Part shown: positions 1 through 9,254 of the stretch, in pieces
How positions within the stretch are numbered: the stretch's first letter is position 1
Layout of the letters: each line of letters begins with the position of its first letter
Source of the DNA: Dyella sp. BiH032
GTDB lineage: Bacteria > Pseudomonadota > Gammaproteobacteria > Xanthomonadales > Rhodanobacteraceae
DNA length: 64,000 nucleotides
Direction of reading: 5' to 3'
Assembly (NCBI RefSeq): GCF_031954525.1
Contig: NZ_CP134867.1
Span: 868,001 to 932,000, forward strand
Made by a program: the position numbers and the translations under genes
Notes under the pieces: model-generated
What the model saw: only the letters and a program-made list of their open reading frames with translations
Database searches by the model: none
What the model was told of the DNA's origin: nothing

Positions 1-670
1 GGTAGCCGTTCGGGCGACCCTCGGTGAACGGCGAATCGGCGAACAGCGCCGTGGCTACCGGCTGCAACGCGAGGCTGGTGCGGAACTTGCGCACCATGTC
101 GGCCTCACTGGAGAAGTCGAGGTTGACCTGCACGGTGCAGGTGCGCGTCATCATGTCCAGGCCGAGCGAGCCGACTTTCGGCATGTACTCGCGCATGATC
201 TTGTAGCGGCCCTTCGGCATCCACGGCATCTCGTCGCGGCGCCACTTGGGCTGGAAGCCCATGCCGAGGAAGCCGATGCCGAGGTCGTCGGCGATGGAGC
301 GTACTTCCTCGAGGTGCTTGTTCACCTCGCAACAGGTCTGGTGGATGTTCTCCAGCGGCGCGCCGGAGAGTTCGAGCTGACCGGCCGGTTCCAGCGTGAT
401 GGACGCCTTGTCGCGCGACAGGGCGACCGGGTTGTCGCCTTCCCGAGCGATGTCCCAGCCATAGCGCTCGGCCAGCCGCTCCAGCAGCACGCGGATGCCG
501 CGGTCGCCGTCGAAGGTGGGCGGGCGAAGGCTGTCGGTGAGGAAGCCGAACTTCTCGTGCTCGGTACCGATGCGCCAGGCATCGCGGGGCTTCTCGCCAG
601 CGGCCAGGTAGTCGGCCAGCTGCTGGCGGTCGCCAATGGGCGTGCTCTTGACGGCACTGGGTATGGACAC
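1..670 (-). CDS. gshA: Glutamate-cysteine ligase, plant-type (partial, C-terminus outside window)
   Basis: Catalyses ATP-dependent joining of glutamate and cysteine, the first step of glutathione synthesis, in the cytoplasm. Only the first 223 residues are in the window; the rest lies left of base 1. The protein opens [10 protein letters not shown] and contains the family segments [24 protein letters not shown] and [16 protein letters not shown]. These fit the plant-like GshA class (about 450 residues) found in alphaproteobacteria and xanthomonads rather than the E. coli class. The start is the GTG at 668-670, because AAGGAG lies six bases upstream of it. It is 66 bases downstream of the kinase gene on the same strand, so read-through from the two-component operon is possible. 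Confidence 0.9.
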   Translation of the reverse strand, partial: MSIPSAVKSTPIGDRQQLADYLAAGEKPRDAWRIGTEHEKFGFLTDSLRPPTFDGDRGIRVLLERLAERYGWDIAREGDNPVALSRDKASITLEPAGQLELSGAPLENIHQTCCEVNKHLEEVRSIADDLGIGFLGMGFQPKWRRDEMPWMPKGRYKIMREYMPKVGSLGLDMMTRTCTVQVNLDFSSEADMVRKFRTSLALQPVATALFADSPFTEGRPNGY

Positions 671-736
671 GTTCGGCTCCTTCGCGGCAATCGCACCACT
701 GTGGGGCTGCCCGCCCGATTTTCAAAGTGCCGCGTT

Positions 737-2074
737 TCAGGCGCTTTGCGGCGCCCGGCCGGTATCCGTGGCGGCGCCGGGAAAATCGATGCGCATTCGG
801 ACGCCGCGGCCGCAACGGCCATCGAGAATGCTGAAGGTGGCGCCGTGGGCCCGGGCCGATTCCTCCACGATGGCGAGTCCCAGGCCGCAGCTTTCGCCGT
901 CGCTGTTGGCGCCGCGGTAGAAGCGCTCTTTCACCTTCTCCCTTTCTTCCGGGGGAATCCCGCTGCCGGTGTCGTCGACCTCGAGGAAAGGGTGCCCCTC
1001 CTCGATGCCGCAGCGGAGCGTGATGTGGCCTTCGGGGGGGGTATGGCGAATGGCGTTGTCCACCAGGTTCATCAGCAGCTCGTGCAGCACCCAATACACG
1101 CCGGTCACGCGGGCAGGCTGGCATTCCGCGCCCAGATCGATGTCATGGGCCAGTGCACGGTCGAGCGAGGCTCCCACCACCTGGGCGACGAGCTTGGACA
1201 GGTCGACCGGCAGGAAGCGGCTGGAGCCGTGTGCGGAGGGTTCGGCGCGCGCGAGCGCCAGCAGCTGGTTGGCTGTATGGGCCAGGCGGTCGATGCCGCC
1301 ATGGAGCCGCTCGATGCGCTCCTGCAGTGGCGTGCCGGCGGTATCGCGCGCGAGGACTTCCAGCTGCGCTTTCACGCCGGTCAGTGGAGTGCGCAACTGG
1401 TGCGCGGCATTGGCGAGGAAATGCTGTTGCGACAGCGCCGATTCCCGCACCGTCGCCAGCAGCGTGTTGAGCGATTCCACCAAAGGCAGGACTTCGCCCG
1501 GCACGTTGTCGGTCGGCAGCGGCGTGAGGTTGTGCGAAGGGCGGTTGGCGATCTGGTCGCGGAGTCGCTGCAGCGGGCGCAGGGCGATGCTGATGCCGAA
1601 CAACGCGATGCCGAAGACGAGCAGCATCTGGATGCTGTCGTTGATGCCGAATGACACGTCCATGTGATGCACCGCCATGTCACGGCGGTGCGGCGTTTCG
1701 CCGACAGTGATGATCAACGGCTCGCCGCCTTCGATCACGCGATAGCTCACCAGTCGCACGGCCATGCCGCGATAGGTCACGTCCTGGTAGGCGAATTCAT
1801 CGCCCGGCTGCGCGGGAGCGACCGGCAGGTCGGGTGAGCCCGCGTAGGTCGCGCCCTGGGCGTTGCTCACCCGGTAGAAGAACCGCTCTTCCGGCAGTGC
1901 GCGTAATGGCGGCGGCGGATGATCCGGCAGCATGATGTCGAACTGCCCGCCGGGCTGGCGGTGGATCTGCGCTGCGATGGCGAGCACTGCGCGCGACAGC
2001 GAGCGGTCGAAGGCGGCGTAGATCGGGCTGACGATGGAGTGGTGGTCGATGGCCACGCCGGCGACCAGCATCAC
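737..2074 (-). CDS. Sensor histidine kinase (TctE/QseC type)
   Basis: Inner-membrane sensor kinase, partner of the adjacent response regulator. Numbered from the GTG at 2074: a periplasmic sensor region at about 10-145, a second membrane segment at about 147-166 ending in a HAMP-like ALRPLQRLRDQI, the phospho-acceptor box AHQLRTPL with His225, an N box LVDNAIRHTP, and G boxes DTGSGIP and GLGLAIV. The reading frame stays open upstream of this GTG and encodes RRRLLGYLLAPLAVML, the obvious first membrane helix, so the true start is probably upstream. No ATG, GTG or TTG exists there; the candidates are ATC at 2135-2137 (GAGGA eight bases upstream) and CTG at 2126-2128. The stimulus is not evident. 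Production is probably coupled to the regulator, whose stop codon overlaps this frame. Confidence 0.9.
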   Translation of the reverse strand: MMLVAGVAIDHHSIVSPIYAAFDRSLSRAVLAIAAQIHRQPGGQFDIMLPDHPPPPLRALPEERFFYRVSNAQGATYAGSPDLPVAPAQPGDEFAYQDVTYRGMAVRLVSYRVIEGGEPLIITVGETPHRRDMAVHHMDVSFGINDSIQMLLVFGIALFGISIALRPLQRLRDQIANRPSHNLTPLPTDNVPGEVLPLVESLNTLLATVRESALSQQHFLANAAHQLRTPLTGVKAQLEVLARDTAGTPLQERIERLHGGIDRLAHTANQLLALARAEPSAHGSSRFLPVDLSKLVAQVVGASLDRALAHDIDLGAECQPARVTGVYWVLHELLMNLVDNAIRHTPPEGHITLRCGIEEGHPFLEVDDTGSGIPPEEREKVKERFYRGANSDGESCGLGLAIVEESARAHGATFSILDGRCGRGVRMRIDFPGAATDTGRAPQSA

Positions 2075-2138
2075 CGCGAGCGGAGCCAGCAGATAGCCCA
2101 GCAGGCGGCGGCGGACGCTCGGGCGCAGCGGCTTGATG

Positions 2139-2804
2139 TCAGCCGTCCTCGAGCCGGTAGCCGAGCCCGCGGATGCCGCGGATCGAGGCCGAGTCGCCCA
2201 GCTTGCTGCGCAGGCGCGAGATGTGCACTTCGATCGCGTTGCCGGAGATGTCCTCGCTCCACCCGGCGATCGCCTGGGTGAGGCGTTCCTTGCTGACGAC
2301 CTTGCCGCTGTGGTGCGCCAGGCATTCCAGGATGGACCACTCGCGGCGAGTCAGTTCGAGCGCTTCGCCGGCGGCATTGATCGCACGGCGGCCGGCGAGG
2401 TCGATGCGCAGGCGACCGATCGTGAGCTCATTGGCGCTGGCCGCGCTGGCGCGGCGGATCAGCGCCCGGCAGCGGGCGGCCAGTTCCGGCAGGGCGAAAG
2501 GCTTGACCAGGTAGTCGTCCGCGCCGAGATCCAGCGTGCTGACGCGGTCGTCCAGGCCGTCGCGCGCGGTGACGATCAGCAGCGGCAGGCCCTGGCCGGA
2601 GCGGCGCAGGCGGCGCACCAAGCTGAGGCCGTCCTCGCCAGGCAGGCCGAGGTCAATGATGGCCAGGTCGTAGTGAGCGCTGTCCATCATGCCGGAGACC
2701 GGCTCGGCGGTAGCCACATGGTCCACCACATAGCCTTCGCCGGTGAGGCCCCGGACAATGCCGTCGGCGACCAGCGGATCGTCTTCCACAAGCAGTATGC
2801 GCAT
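2139..2804 (-). CDS. OmpR/PhoB-family response regulator
   Basis: Cytoplasmic DNA-binding response regulator of 221 residues. The receiver domain has the acidic pair Asp8/Asp9, phospho-acceptor Asp51 (YDLAIIDLGLPGEDG) and Lys101 (YLVKPF). It is followed by a winged-helix output domain containing LTRREWSILECLAHH and the terminal GIRGLGYRLE. I chose the ATG at 2804, which gives the canonical MRILLVEDDP; an in-frame ATG 30 bases further upstream would add ten atypical residues. It is nearest to the QseB/PmrA/TctD subgroup. It lies immediately before its kinase. A 12-base direct repeat upstream may be its own operator. Confidence 0.93.
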   Translation of the reverse strand: MRILLVEDDPLVADGIVRGLTGEGYVVDHVATAEPVSGMMDSAHYDLAIIDLGLPGEDGLSLVRRLRRSGQGLPLLIVTARDGLDDRVSTLDLGADDYLVKPFALPELAARCRALIRRASAASANELTIGRLRIDLAGRRAINAAGEALELTRREWSILECLAHHSGKVVSKERLTQAIAGWSEDISGNAIEVHISRLRSKLGDSASIRGIRGLGYRLEDG

Positions 2805-2883
2805 ACGTAACAAGGTTAACGGACTGTGACGCATGCTAGCAGGCAGGCCCCGGGTGAAACAGCGGGCCGGGGATCGGCCGAAG

Positions 2884-2922
2884 GTGGAGGGCCAGTACTT
2901 GAGGCCGGGAGTGGAGGGCCAG
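2884..2922 (-). promoter_or_regulatory. 12-bp direct repeat upstream of the response regulator (possible operator)
   Basis: GTGGAGGGCCAG occurs at 2884-2895 and again at 2911-2922, 27 bases apart start to start. It reads CTGGCCCTCCAC on the coding strand of the regulator, which starts at 2804. OmpR-family regulators commonly bind spaced direct repeats at their own promoters, so an autoregulatory operator is a reasonable guess. Nothing else supports it. Confidence 0.3.
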
Positions 2923-2934
2923 GGATCGCCGGCT

Positions 2935-2970
2935 AAGTAAAAGCGAAGGCCGGCGCTGGGCCGGCCTTCG
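2935..2970 (-). terminator. Rho-independent terminator after rho
   Basis: An 11-bp perfect stem (2944-2954 with 2960-2970) and five-base loop are followed on the minus strand by CTTTTACTTAG. It lies 25 bases beyond the rho stop codon. Confidence 0.75.
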
Positions 2971-2994
2971 GAAAGAACGCCCTGGAGGGAGCGG

Positions 2995-4731
2995 TCAGCG
3001 CTTCATGGAATTGAAGAACTCGTCGTTGGTCTTCGTGTTCTTCATCTTGTCCAGCATGAACTCCATGGCGGCCAGTTCGTCCATGGGGTGCAGCAGCTTG
3101 CGCAGGATCCAGATCTTGGAAAGCATGTCCGGTTCGATCAGCAGGTCCTCGCGGCGGGTGCCGGAGCGATTGATGTCGATGGACGGGTAGACGCGCTTCT
3201 CGGAGATCCGGCGGTTGAGGTGCACCTCCATGTTGCCGGTGCCCTTGAATTCCTCGTAGATCACCTCGTCCATCTTGCTGCCGGTATCGATCAGCGCGGT
3301 GGCGATGATGGTGAGCGAACCGCCTTCCTCCACGTTGCGGGCCGCGCCGAAAAAGCGCTTCGGGCGTTGCAGCGCGTTGGCGTCCACGCCACCGGTGAGC
3401 ACCTTGCCGGAGCTGGGCACCACGGTGTTGTAGGCGCGGGCGAGGCGGGTGATGGAGTCGAGCAGGATCACGACGTCCCGCTTGTGCTCCACCAGGCGCT
3501 TGGCACGCTCGATCACCATTTCGGCGACCTGCACGTGGCGCGCGGCCGGCTCGTCGAAGGTGGAGCTGATGACCTCGGCACGCACGGTGCGGGCGATCTC
3601 GGTCACTTCCTCCGGGCGCTCATCGATCATCAGCATGATCAGGTGCACGTCCGGGTGGTTGTACTGGATGGCCTGCGCGACGTTCTGCAACATCATCGTC
3701 TTACCGGCCTTCGGCTGGGAGACGATCAGGCCGCGCTGGCCGCGGCCGATCGGAGCTACCAGGTCGAGGATGCGGCCGGTGATGTCCTCGGTCGAGCCGT
3801 TGCCGCGCTCCAGGTGGAACGCCTTGCGCGGGAACAGCGGCGTGAGGTTCTCGAACAGCATCTTGTTCTTCGACGCCTCCGGCGGATCGCCGTTGATGTC
3901 GTCGACCTTGAGCAGCGCGAAGTAACGCTCGCCTTCCTTCGGATGCCGCACGCGTCCGGTGATGTAGTCGCCGGTGCGCAGGTTGAAGCGGCGGATCTGG
4001 CTGGGGGAGACATAAATGTCGTCCGGGCCGGCCAGGTAGGACTCGTCGGCGGAGCGCAGGAAGCCGAAGCCGTCCTGCAGTATCTCCAGCACGCCTTCCG
4101 CCCAGATGCCGCCGCCGGAGCGGGCATGGGCTTTGAGGATGTTGAAGATCACGTCCTGCTTGCGGGCGCGGGCGACGCCTTCCTGGATGCCGAGCGACTC
4201 GGCGAATTCCAGCAGCTGGATCGCGTTCTTGCGCTTGAGCTCGGTCAGGTTGATCAGGCGGTCGTTGCTGCCGGCATCGGCGAACTCGTCGTCCACCGGC
4301 AGGCCGTTGTTGTTGCGCGGATGCTGCTGGCCGCCGCCCTGGCCGCCCTGGCCACCCGGGCCGCGCTGCTGATTGCGCTCGTGGCGTCGCCGACGGCCAC
4401 GGTCGTTGCGGTCGTTGCGGCGGTCATTGTTCGGATTCTGGCCGCCCTGCTGCTGGGGCTGGCCGCCCTCGCGCGCCTGCTGCGGCGCGCCATCGCGGGG
4501 CACGGCATCGCCGTGGAAGGAGGGAGCAGGATCGACCGGGAGGCTGGCCTGCACCGGCGGCGGTGCCGCAGGTGCTTCGCCCGCAGATTTCTCTGCGCGA
4601 GGCGCGCCCTCGGCCGCGGCGGCCGCAGCGGCTGCGGACTTGCGCGGCGCGCGGGTGCGGGGCGTTTCGGACACAGTCTTGGCTTCGGCGCTCTTGGCGT
4701 CGTTGTGGTCTTGGCTTTCGATATCAGACAC
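2995..4731 (-). CDS. rho: Transcription termination factor Rho with long N-terminal extension
   Basis: Hexameric RNA-dependent ATPase that terminates transcription. The canonical core starts near residue 158: Rho N-terminal helices ([19 protein letters not shown]), cold-shock-like RNA-binding domain ([10 protein letters not shown]), Walker A QPKAGKT at 339-345, the Q-loop region [20 protein letters not shown], and the R-loop region [12 protein letters not shown]. At 578 residues it is about 160 longer than E. coli Rho. The excess is an N-terminal low-complexity region: alanine/proline-rich, then Arg/Asn/Gln/Gly-rich. I placed the start at the GTG at 4729-4731, seven bases after GAGG; a TTG two codons upstream would overlap that site. 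It lies downstream of trxA on the same strand. Confidence 0.97.
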   Translation of the reverse strand: MSDIESQDHNDAKSAEAKTVSETPRTRAPRKSAAAAAAAAEGAPRAEKSAGEAPAAPPPVQASLPVDPAPSFHGDAVPRDGAPQQAREGGQPQQQGGQNPNNDRRNDRNDRGRRRRHERNQQRGPGGQGGQGGGQQHPRNNNGLPVDDEFADAGSNDRLINLTELKRKNAIQLLEFAESLGIQEGVARARKQDVIFNILKAHARSGGGIWAEGVLEILQDGFGFLRSADESYLAGPDDIYVSPSQIRRFNLRTGDYITGRVRHPKEGERYFALLKVDDINGDPPEASKNKMLFENLTPLFPRKAFHLERGNGSTEDITGRILDLVAPIGRGQRGLIVSQPKAGKTMMLQNVAQAIQYNHPDVHLIMLMIDERPEEVTEIARTVRAEVISSTFDEPAARHVQVAEMVIERAKRLVEHKRDVVILLDSITRLARAYNTVVPSSGKVLTGGVDANALQRPKRFFGAARNVEEGGSLTIIATALIDTGSKMDEVIYEEFKGTGNMEVHLNRRISEKRVYPSIDINRSGTRREDLLIEPDMLSKIWILRKLLHPMDELAAMEFMLDKMKNTKTNDEFFNSMKR

Positions 4732-4832
4732 GGGCAAACCTCACGGGGCGCCGTTGATCACAGGAGGGAAGGGTGCGCGCGGGGCGCGGAGGGCGCGGGG
4801 GACGAAAGTCCCGACAGGCCGGGGGAATCTAA

Positions 4833-4870
4833 CACCCGCCGCGCGACGCCGTAAAGCGGGGCGGCGGGTG
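4833..4870 (-). terminator. Hairpin between trxA and rho (possible attenuator)
   Basis: A 10-bp perfect stem (4833-4842 with 4861-4870) encloses an 18-base loop. On the minus strand it is followed only by TTAGATTC, so it is a weak terminator at best. It could cause partial termination after trxA or protect the trxA 3' end. Confidence 0.35.
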
Positions 4871-4878
4871 AGGGAGTT

Positions 4879-5205
4879 TCAGATGGTCTTTTCGATCAGC
4901 TGCTTCAGCTGGCCTTTGCTGACGGCGCCGATCTGGGTGGCTTCCACCTTGCCGTTCTTGAACACCATCAGGGTGGGGATGCCGCGAACGCCGAAGTCGC
5001 GGGGCGTCTTCTGGTTATGGTCGATATTGAGCTTGACGATCCGCAGCTTGCCTTTGTACTCCTCGGCCAGCTCGTTCAGGGCCGGGGCGATCGCCTTGCA
5101 GGGGCCGCACCACTCCGCCCAGAAGTCCAGCAGTACAGGGGTATCCGACTCCAGCACTTCCTTCTGGAAGGCGTCGTCGCTCACGTGGGTAATCAGGTCG
5201 CTCAC
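4879..5205 (-). CDS. trxA: Thioredoxin 1
   Basis: Small cytoplasmic disulfide reductase of 108 residues that keeps protein thiols reduced with electrons from thioredoxin reductase. The active site WCGPCK has Cys33 and Cys36, and the cis-proline loop GIPTLMVFKNG is intact. The start is the GTG at 5203-5205, six bases after GGAG; the open frame extends upstream but is not thioredoxin-like. It sits upstream of rho and divergent from rhlB, the same arrangement as in E. coli. Confidence 0.97.
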   Translation of the reverse strand: MSDLITHVSDDAFQKEVLESDTPVLLDFWAEWCGPCKAIAPALNELAEEYKGKLRIVKLNIDHNQKTPRDFGVRGIPTLMVFKNGKVEATQIGAVSKGQLKQLIEKTI

Positions 5206-5622
5206 CGGGGTCTCCGATAACAGGCGGGGGATGGTTTGACGACCGCGCGGCCAGCATCGGCTACACTTGGGCGCCCATGAAGCGCGGGTCGGACCGGAAA
5301 AAGGAAGTGTGCCGTTGCGGCAGACCTCCATTCCAGCGTAACTCAGGGCACGATTCAAGCGATTCAAGGGCTGCCATCGCGGCAGTTCCGTTGATATAGG
5401 CAAAGGGGCCGGTAAGCCTCTTTACCTATGTCAGCGGGACTGCCGGTTGCCTGAGCCCGCCACCTCGGCGCCAGTCGCGAGGCGCACGCATAACCGCGCC
5501 CTCGCCGCTGCCCGGCCAATCCATCGCCCTGGCCAGCGCCGCTTCCCAACCCGTCCCGGGCTTCCGACTGCCATGGGGACAGGGCGCGTCGTTCGCGAGC
5601 GCCTCACCGCTGACTGACATCA
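5206..5622. other. Divergent intergenic region trxA / rhlB with long rhlB leader
   Basis: A 417-base region between divergent genes. A plus-strand TTGACG (5236-5241) and TACACT (5262-5267) resemble sigma-70 elements but are 20 bases apart, which is long. If used, rhlB would have a leader of about 350 bases containing small hairpins, for example GGTAA/TTACC around 5413-5428. A 40-codon open frame (MKRGSDRKKEVCRCGRPPFQ at its start) runs 5277-5399, with ATG ten bases after the TACACT. Whether it is translated cannot be judged. Nothing else recognisable. Confidence 0.4.
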
Positions 5623-7332
5623 ATGTCCCAAACCGTTCTTACCGATACCTTTTTCACCAATTTTGAACTCCATCCGCTGCTGCAGAAGGGCCTCGACGAG
5701 GCGGGCTTCACCCGCTGTACGCCGATCCAGGCCCTGACCCTGCCCGTGGCGCTCACCGGGCGCGACGTCGCCGGCCAGGCACAGACCGGCACCGGCAAGA
5801 CCTGCGCCTTCCTGGTGGCCCTGATGAACCGCCTGCTGACCCGCCCGGCCGTGGCCGAGCGCAAGGACAGTGACCCGCGCGCCCTGGTGATCGCGCCGAC
5901 CCGCGAGCTGGCCATCCAGATCGACAAGGACGCGCGCAACATCGGCCGCCATACCGGCCTGAAGACCGCGCTGATCTACGGCGGCGTGGATTACGACAAG
6001 CAGCGCCAGCAGCTGCACGACGGCTGCGACATCATCATCGCCACGCCTGGCCGCCTGCTCGACTACTACAAGCAGCACGTCTTCGGCTTCAACGGCGTCG
6101 AGGTCATGGTGATCGACGAGGCCGACCGCATGTTCGACCTCGGCTTCATCAAGGACGTGCGCTTCATCTTCCGTCGCCTGCCGGCCCGCGAGCAGCGCCA
6201 GGTGCTGCTGTTCTCCGCGACGCTCAGCCACCGCGTCCTGGAGCTGGCCTATGAGCACATGCACGACGCCGAGAAGCTGGTCGTGGAGACCGAGAACGTC
6301 ACTGCCGACCGCGTGCGCCAGCAGGTGTACTTCCCCTCCAAGGAGGAGAAGATGCCGCTGCTGCTCAATCTGCTCGAGCGCACCAACCCGAGCCGCAGCA
6401 TCATCTTCGTCAACACCAAGATGGCGGCCGAGCGCGTGACCGAGCGGGTGAAGCGCCAGGGTTACCGCGTCGGCGCGCTGTCCGGCGACGTGCCGCAGCT
6501 CAAGCGCCAGAAGCTGTTGCAGCGCTTCCAGGACGGCCAGCTCGACATCCTGGTGTGTACCGACGTGGCCGCGCGCGGCCTGCACATTCCCGCGGTGAGC
6601 CACGTCTTCAACTACGACCTGCCGCAGGACGCGGAAGACTACGTCCACCGCATCGGTCGTACAGCGCGCCTGGGGGCAGAGGGCGATGCGATCAGCTTCG
6701 CCTGCGACCTCTATGCGATGTCGCTGCCGGACATCGAGACCTACATCGGCCAGCGCATTCCGGTCGCCGCGATCGAGCCGGACATGCTGGTGATGCCGAA
6801 GCCGCGCGAAGTCGATGCCCAGTTCGTCGCCGACGCCGCGGCCGATAGCGCGGCCTTCGGCGACAAGGTCGAGAGCCGTGAGAAGAAGGAAGGGGGCCCC
6901 GGCCGTTCGCGTCGTCGCGATGGTTCGGGCGAGCGTTCGCGCGGCGAAGGCAAGCCTCGTGAGCCGCGCAAGCCTCGCGAAGGCGCCGCGCGGCACGAGG
7001 CGGCCGGCGCTGATGCCGCTCCGCCGGCGCCGGCTCAGGGCGACGTCGCCGTAGGCGCGGATGGGCCGCACAAGCGTCGGCGCCGCCGTGGCGGTCGCGG
7101 GCGCAAGCGCGAAGGTGCCGGGACGGTCGAGACGAACGTGTCGCCGGTGTCCGCGCCCGAGGGTACTCGCGGTGCCCGAGAGGGCCATCGTCCCTCTCGC
7201 GAGCGCGGTGGTTCCGAAGCTGGGGCGCGGCCGTCCCGTCAGGTGGCCGCTACCGCCGTTCATGCGGCCGAGGGCACGCCGAAGAAGCAGGGCTTCTTCC
7301 GTCGCCTGGCCCGCTTGTTCACCGGTCGCTGA
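5623..7332 (+). CDS. rhlB: ATP-dependent RNA helicase RhlB (DEAD-box)
   Basis: Unwinds structured RNA; in E. coli RhlB is the degradosome helicase bound to RNase E. Core motifs in order: Q-motif region TPIQAL near 33, AQTGTGKT at 53-60, PTRELA at 92-97, DEAD at 165-168, SAT at 198-200, then [20 protein letters not shown] and HRIGRTAR. The resemblance to RhlB ([17 protein letters not shown] region, [15 protein letters not shown]) is much closer than to RhlE or SrmB. At 569 residues it is about 150 longer than the E. coli protein. The excess is a C-terminal tail rich in Arg, Gly, Glu and Lys, including a [14 protein letters not shown] stretch, likely an unstructured RNA-binding region. Confidence 0.95.
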   Translation: MSQTVLTDTFFTNFELHPLLQKGLDEAGFTRCTPIQALTLPVALTGRDVAGQAQTGTGKTCAFLVALMNRLLTRPAVAERKDSDPRALVIAPTRELAIQIDKDARNIGRHTGLKTALIYGGVDYDKQRQQLHDGCDIIIATPGRLLDYYKQHVFGFNGVEVMVIDEADRMFDLGFIKDVRFIFRRLPAREQRQVLLFSATLSHRVLELAYEHMHDAEKLVVETENVTADRVRQQVYFPSKEEKMPLLLNLLERTNPSRSIIFVNTKMAAERVTERVKRQGYRVGALSGDVPQLKRQKLLQRFQDGQLDILVCTDVAARGLHIPAVSHVFNYDLPQDAEDYVHRIGRTARLGAEGDAISFACDLYAMSLPDIETYIGQRIPVAAIEPDMLVMPKPREVDAQFVADAAADSAAFGDKVESREKKEGGPGRSRRRDGSGERSRGEGKPREPRKPREGAARHEAAGADAAPPAPAQGDVAVGADGPHKRRRRRGGRGRKREGAGTVETNVSPVSAPEGTRGAREGHRPSRERGGSEAGARPSRQVAATAVHAAEGTPKKQGFFRRLARLFTGR

Positions 7333-7448
7333 ACCTCTCTGCCGCCGCGGGTGCGCAAGCGCTCCGCGGCAGGCCTTCCGGGGATCGCTTTGGCGCGCTC
7401 ATCCCTTATCCTTGCGGCCAGTGCGGGATCAGGGATCGAGGATACGCG

Positions 7449-8126
7449 GTGATCCGCTTCGACCAAGTCAGCAAACGCTACGAGGGCGGCCACGAGGCGC
7501 TCTCGCAGCTTACCTTCCATGTGGCGCCCGGCGAGATGGCCTTCGTCACCGGGCATTCGGGCGCGGGCAAGAGCACGCTGCTGAAGCTGCTCGGCCTGAT
7601 CGAGCGCCCGTCGCACGGCAGCATCACGCTCGACGGACAGAACCTCGCCAAGGTCGGCCGCGGCGGCATTCCCAAGCTGCGGCGGCGCATCGGCATGGTT
7701 TTCCAGGACCATCGCCTGTTGATGGATCGCACCGTCTTCGCCAACGTGGAACTGCCACTGGTGATCGGGGGCATCGCGCCGGCGGAACGCGGACGGCGCG
7801 TGCGCGCCGCCTTGGAGAAGGTCGGCCTGCTGGCTTACGAGCGGCAGTTGCCGGCGACCTTGTCTACCGGTGAACAGCAGCGCGTCGGCATTGCCCGCGC
7901 GATCGTGGCCAAGCCCACCTTGCTGATCGCCGACGAGCCGACCGGCAACCTCGATCCGCAGCTGGCCGTTGAAATCATGGGGCTGTTCGCCGAGTTCCAG
8001 CAGGTAGGCACCACCGTATTGATCGCCAGCCACGACCTTCCGCTGATCAAGCGCATGCGCAAGCGCGTGGTGGTGCTGGACCACGGCCGCCTGGTGGCCG
8101 ACATCGCCGCGGAGGAGGTGCTGTGA
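7449..8126 (+). CDS. ftsE: Cell division ATP-binding protein FtsE
   Basis: ATPase of the FtsEX complex, which couples divisome assembly to periplasmic peptidoglycan hydrolase activation. The 225-residue protein has Walker A GHSGAGKST at 35-43, Q-loop VFQDHR, signature LSTGEQQR at 138-145 (Thr in place of the usual second Gly) and Walker B LLIADEP at 158-164. The start is GTG with GAGG seven bases upstream. It overlaps ftsX by four bases (GTGA), so the two are translationally coupled. Confidence 0.95.
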   Translation: MIRFDQVSKRYEGGHEALSQLTFHVAPGEMAFVTGHSGAGKSTLLKLLGLIERPSHGSITLDGQNLAKVGRGGIPKLRRRIGMVFQDHRLLMDRTVFANVELPLVIGGIAPAERGRRVRAALEKVGLLAYERQLPATLSTGEQQRVGIARAIVAKPTLLIADEPTGNLDPQLAVEIMGLFAEFQQVGTTVLIASHDLPLIKRMRKRVVVLDHGRLVADIAAEEVL

Positions 8127-9112
8127 CCGTGCAGCCGGATTTTCCGCACGAGAACCCGATCGTGGCCGAACCGCCCCAACGGGTGGAGCGCAGCAAGCCG
8201 CGGCCGGTGGCCGGTTGGCGCGAACACCACGCGTGGAGCGCGGCCGCCAGCCTGCGCCGCCTGATGTCGCGCCCGGTCGGCACGCTGTTGACGGTGGCGG
8301 TGATGGCCTTGGCGCTGGCGCTGCCGCTGACCTTCTATCTGTTGCTGGGCAACCTGCAGAAACTCGGCGACGCGCTGGGCCAGAACCAGGCCGTCGCCGT
8401 CTTCATGCAGACGGGCCAGACTGGTCCGTCCGTGGAGATGCTCGCCACTAAGTTGCGCGAGCGGCCTGACGTGGCGTCCGTGACGGTGAAGACCCCCCAG
8501 CAGGGCATGGATGAGCTGGCGAAGATGCAGGGGTTCTCCGGCGCACTGAGCACGCTGGACAGCAATCCGCTGCCTTATGCCCTCGAAGTCCTGCCGAAGC
8601 CGGGTTCGAGCGCCGATGACGTCGCGCGGCTGGTGACCGACCTGCGCGGCATGCAGGGCGTGGAGCTGGTGCAGGACAGCGGAACCTGGCGCGAGCGCCT
8701 CGATGCGCTGCTGGGCGTGGGCAATCGTGTCGTGCTGATCCTTGCCGTGCTGCTGGCGCTGGCGGTCCTGCTGGTGGTGGGCAACACAGTGCGCGTGGAC
8801 ATCGCCAGCCGCAGCGAGGAGATCGGCGTACTCATGTTGATCGGCGCGAGCGGAGCATTCGTGCGCCGCCCTTATCTTTACGCGGGCATCTGGTACGGCC
8901 TCTTCAGCGGCCTGCTCGCGGCGGGCATCGCGCTGGTGATCGAAACAGCGCTGGCCGAGCCGATGACACGCCTCGGTCACGTGTATCAGGGCAAGCTGCA
9001 GATCGGCACCCTGCCGATATGGCTGCTCAGCGCGGTGCCGCTGGCCGCCGCCGTGCTCGGCTGGCTGGGGGCGCGGGTGGTCAGCGCCTGGCAGCTGCGC
9101 AAGGCGGCGTAG
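8123..9112 (+). CDS. ftsX: Cell division protein FtsX
   Basis: Permease-like partner of FtsE, 329 residues. A cytoplasmic N-terminus is followed by a first membrane helix at about 55-78 (LLTVAVMALALALPLTFYLL), a periplasmic domain with FtsX features (VAVFMQ, LREALD-like RERLDALL), and three C-terminal helices in an FtsX permease fold (RNRVVLILAVLLALAVLLVV region, then SRSEEIGVLMLIGAS). The GTG start overlaps the ftsE stop. It is followed by 142 non-coding bases before the next gene. Confidence 0.95.
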   Translation: MTVQPDFPHENPIVAEPPQRVERSKPRPVAGWREHHAWSAAASLRRLMSRPVGTLLTVAVMALALALPLTFYLLLGNLQKLGDALGQNQAVAVFMQTGQTGPSVEMLATKLRERPDVASVTVKTPQQGMDELAKMQGFSGALSTLDSNPLPYALEVLPKPGSSADDVARLVTDLRGMQGVELVQDSGTWRERLDALLGVGNRVVLILAVLLALAVLLVVGNTVRVDIASRSEEIGVLMLIGASGAFVRRPYLYAGIWYGLFSGLLAAGIALVIETALAEPMTRLGHVYQGKLQIGTLPIWLLSAVPLAAAVLGWLGARVVSAWQLRKAA

Positions 9113-9254
9113 GTTCCTGGCGCGGCTGCGGAAGTGACGCCGGTCGCAGGCAACCGCCGCATCGGCAGGGCAAGATGCCGGGATGCATGGGGCGCAAGGG
9201 GGCGTCCATCGATGGTTCGGCAAGGATGCCGCTAAGCGTGGATGGATCGGTCAA

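Noticed and set aside
3088..4854. A 588-codon plus-strand open frame opposite rho
   Set aside because: Shadow frame; the minus strand encodes an unmistakable Rho with all motifs.
7333..7448. Inverted repeat CTGCCGC/GCGGCAG between rhlB and ftsE as terminator
   Set aside because: The loop is long and no U-tract follows; evidence too weak to annotate.
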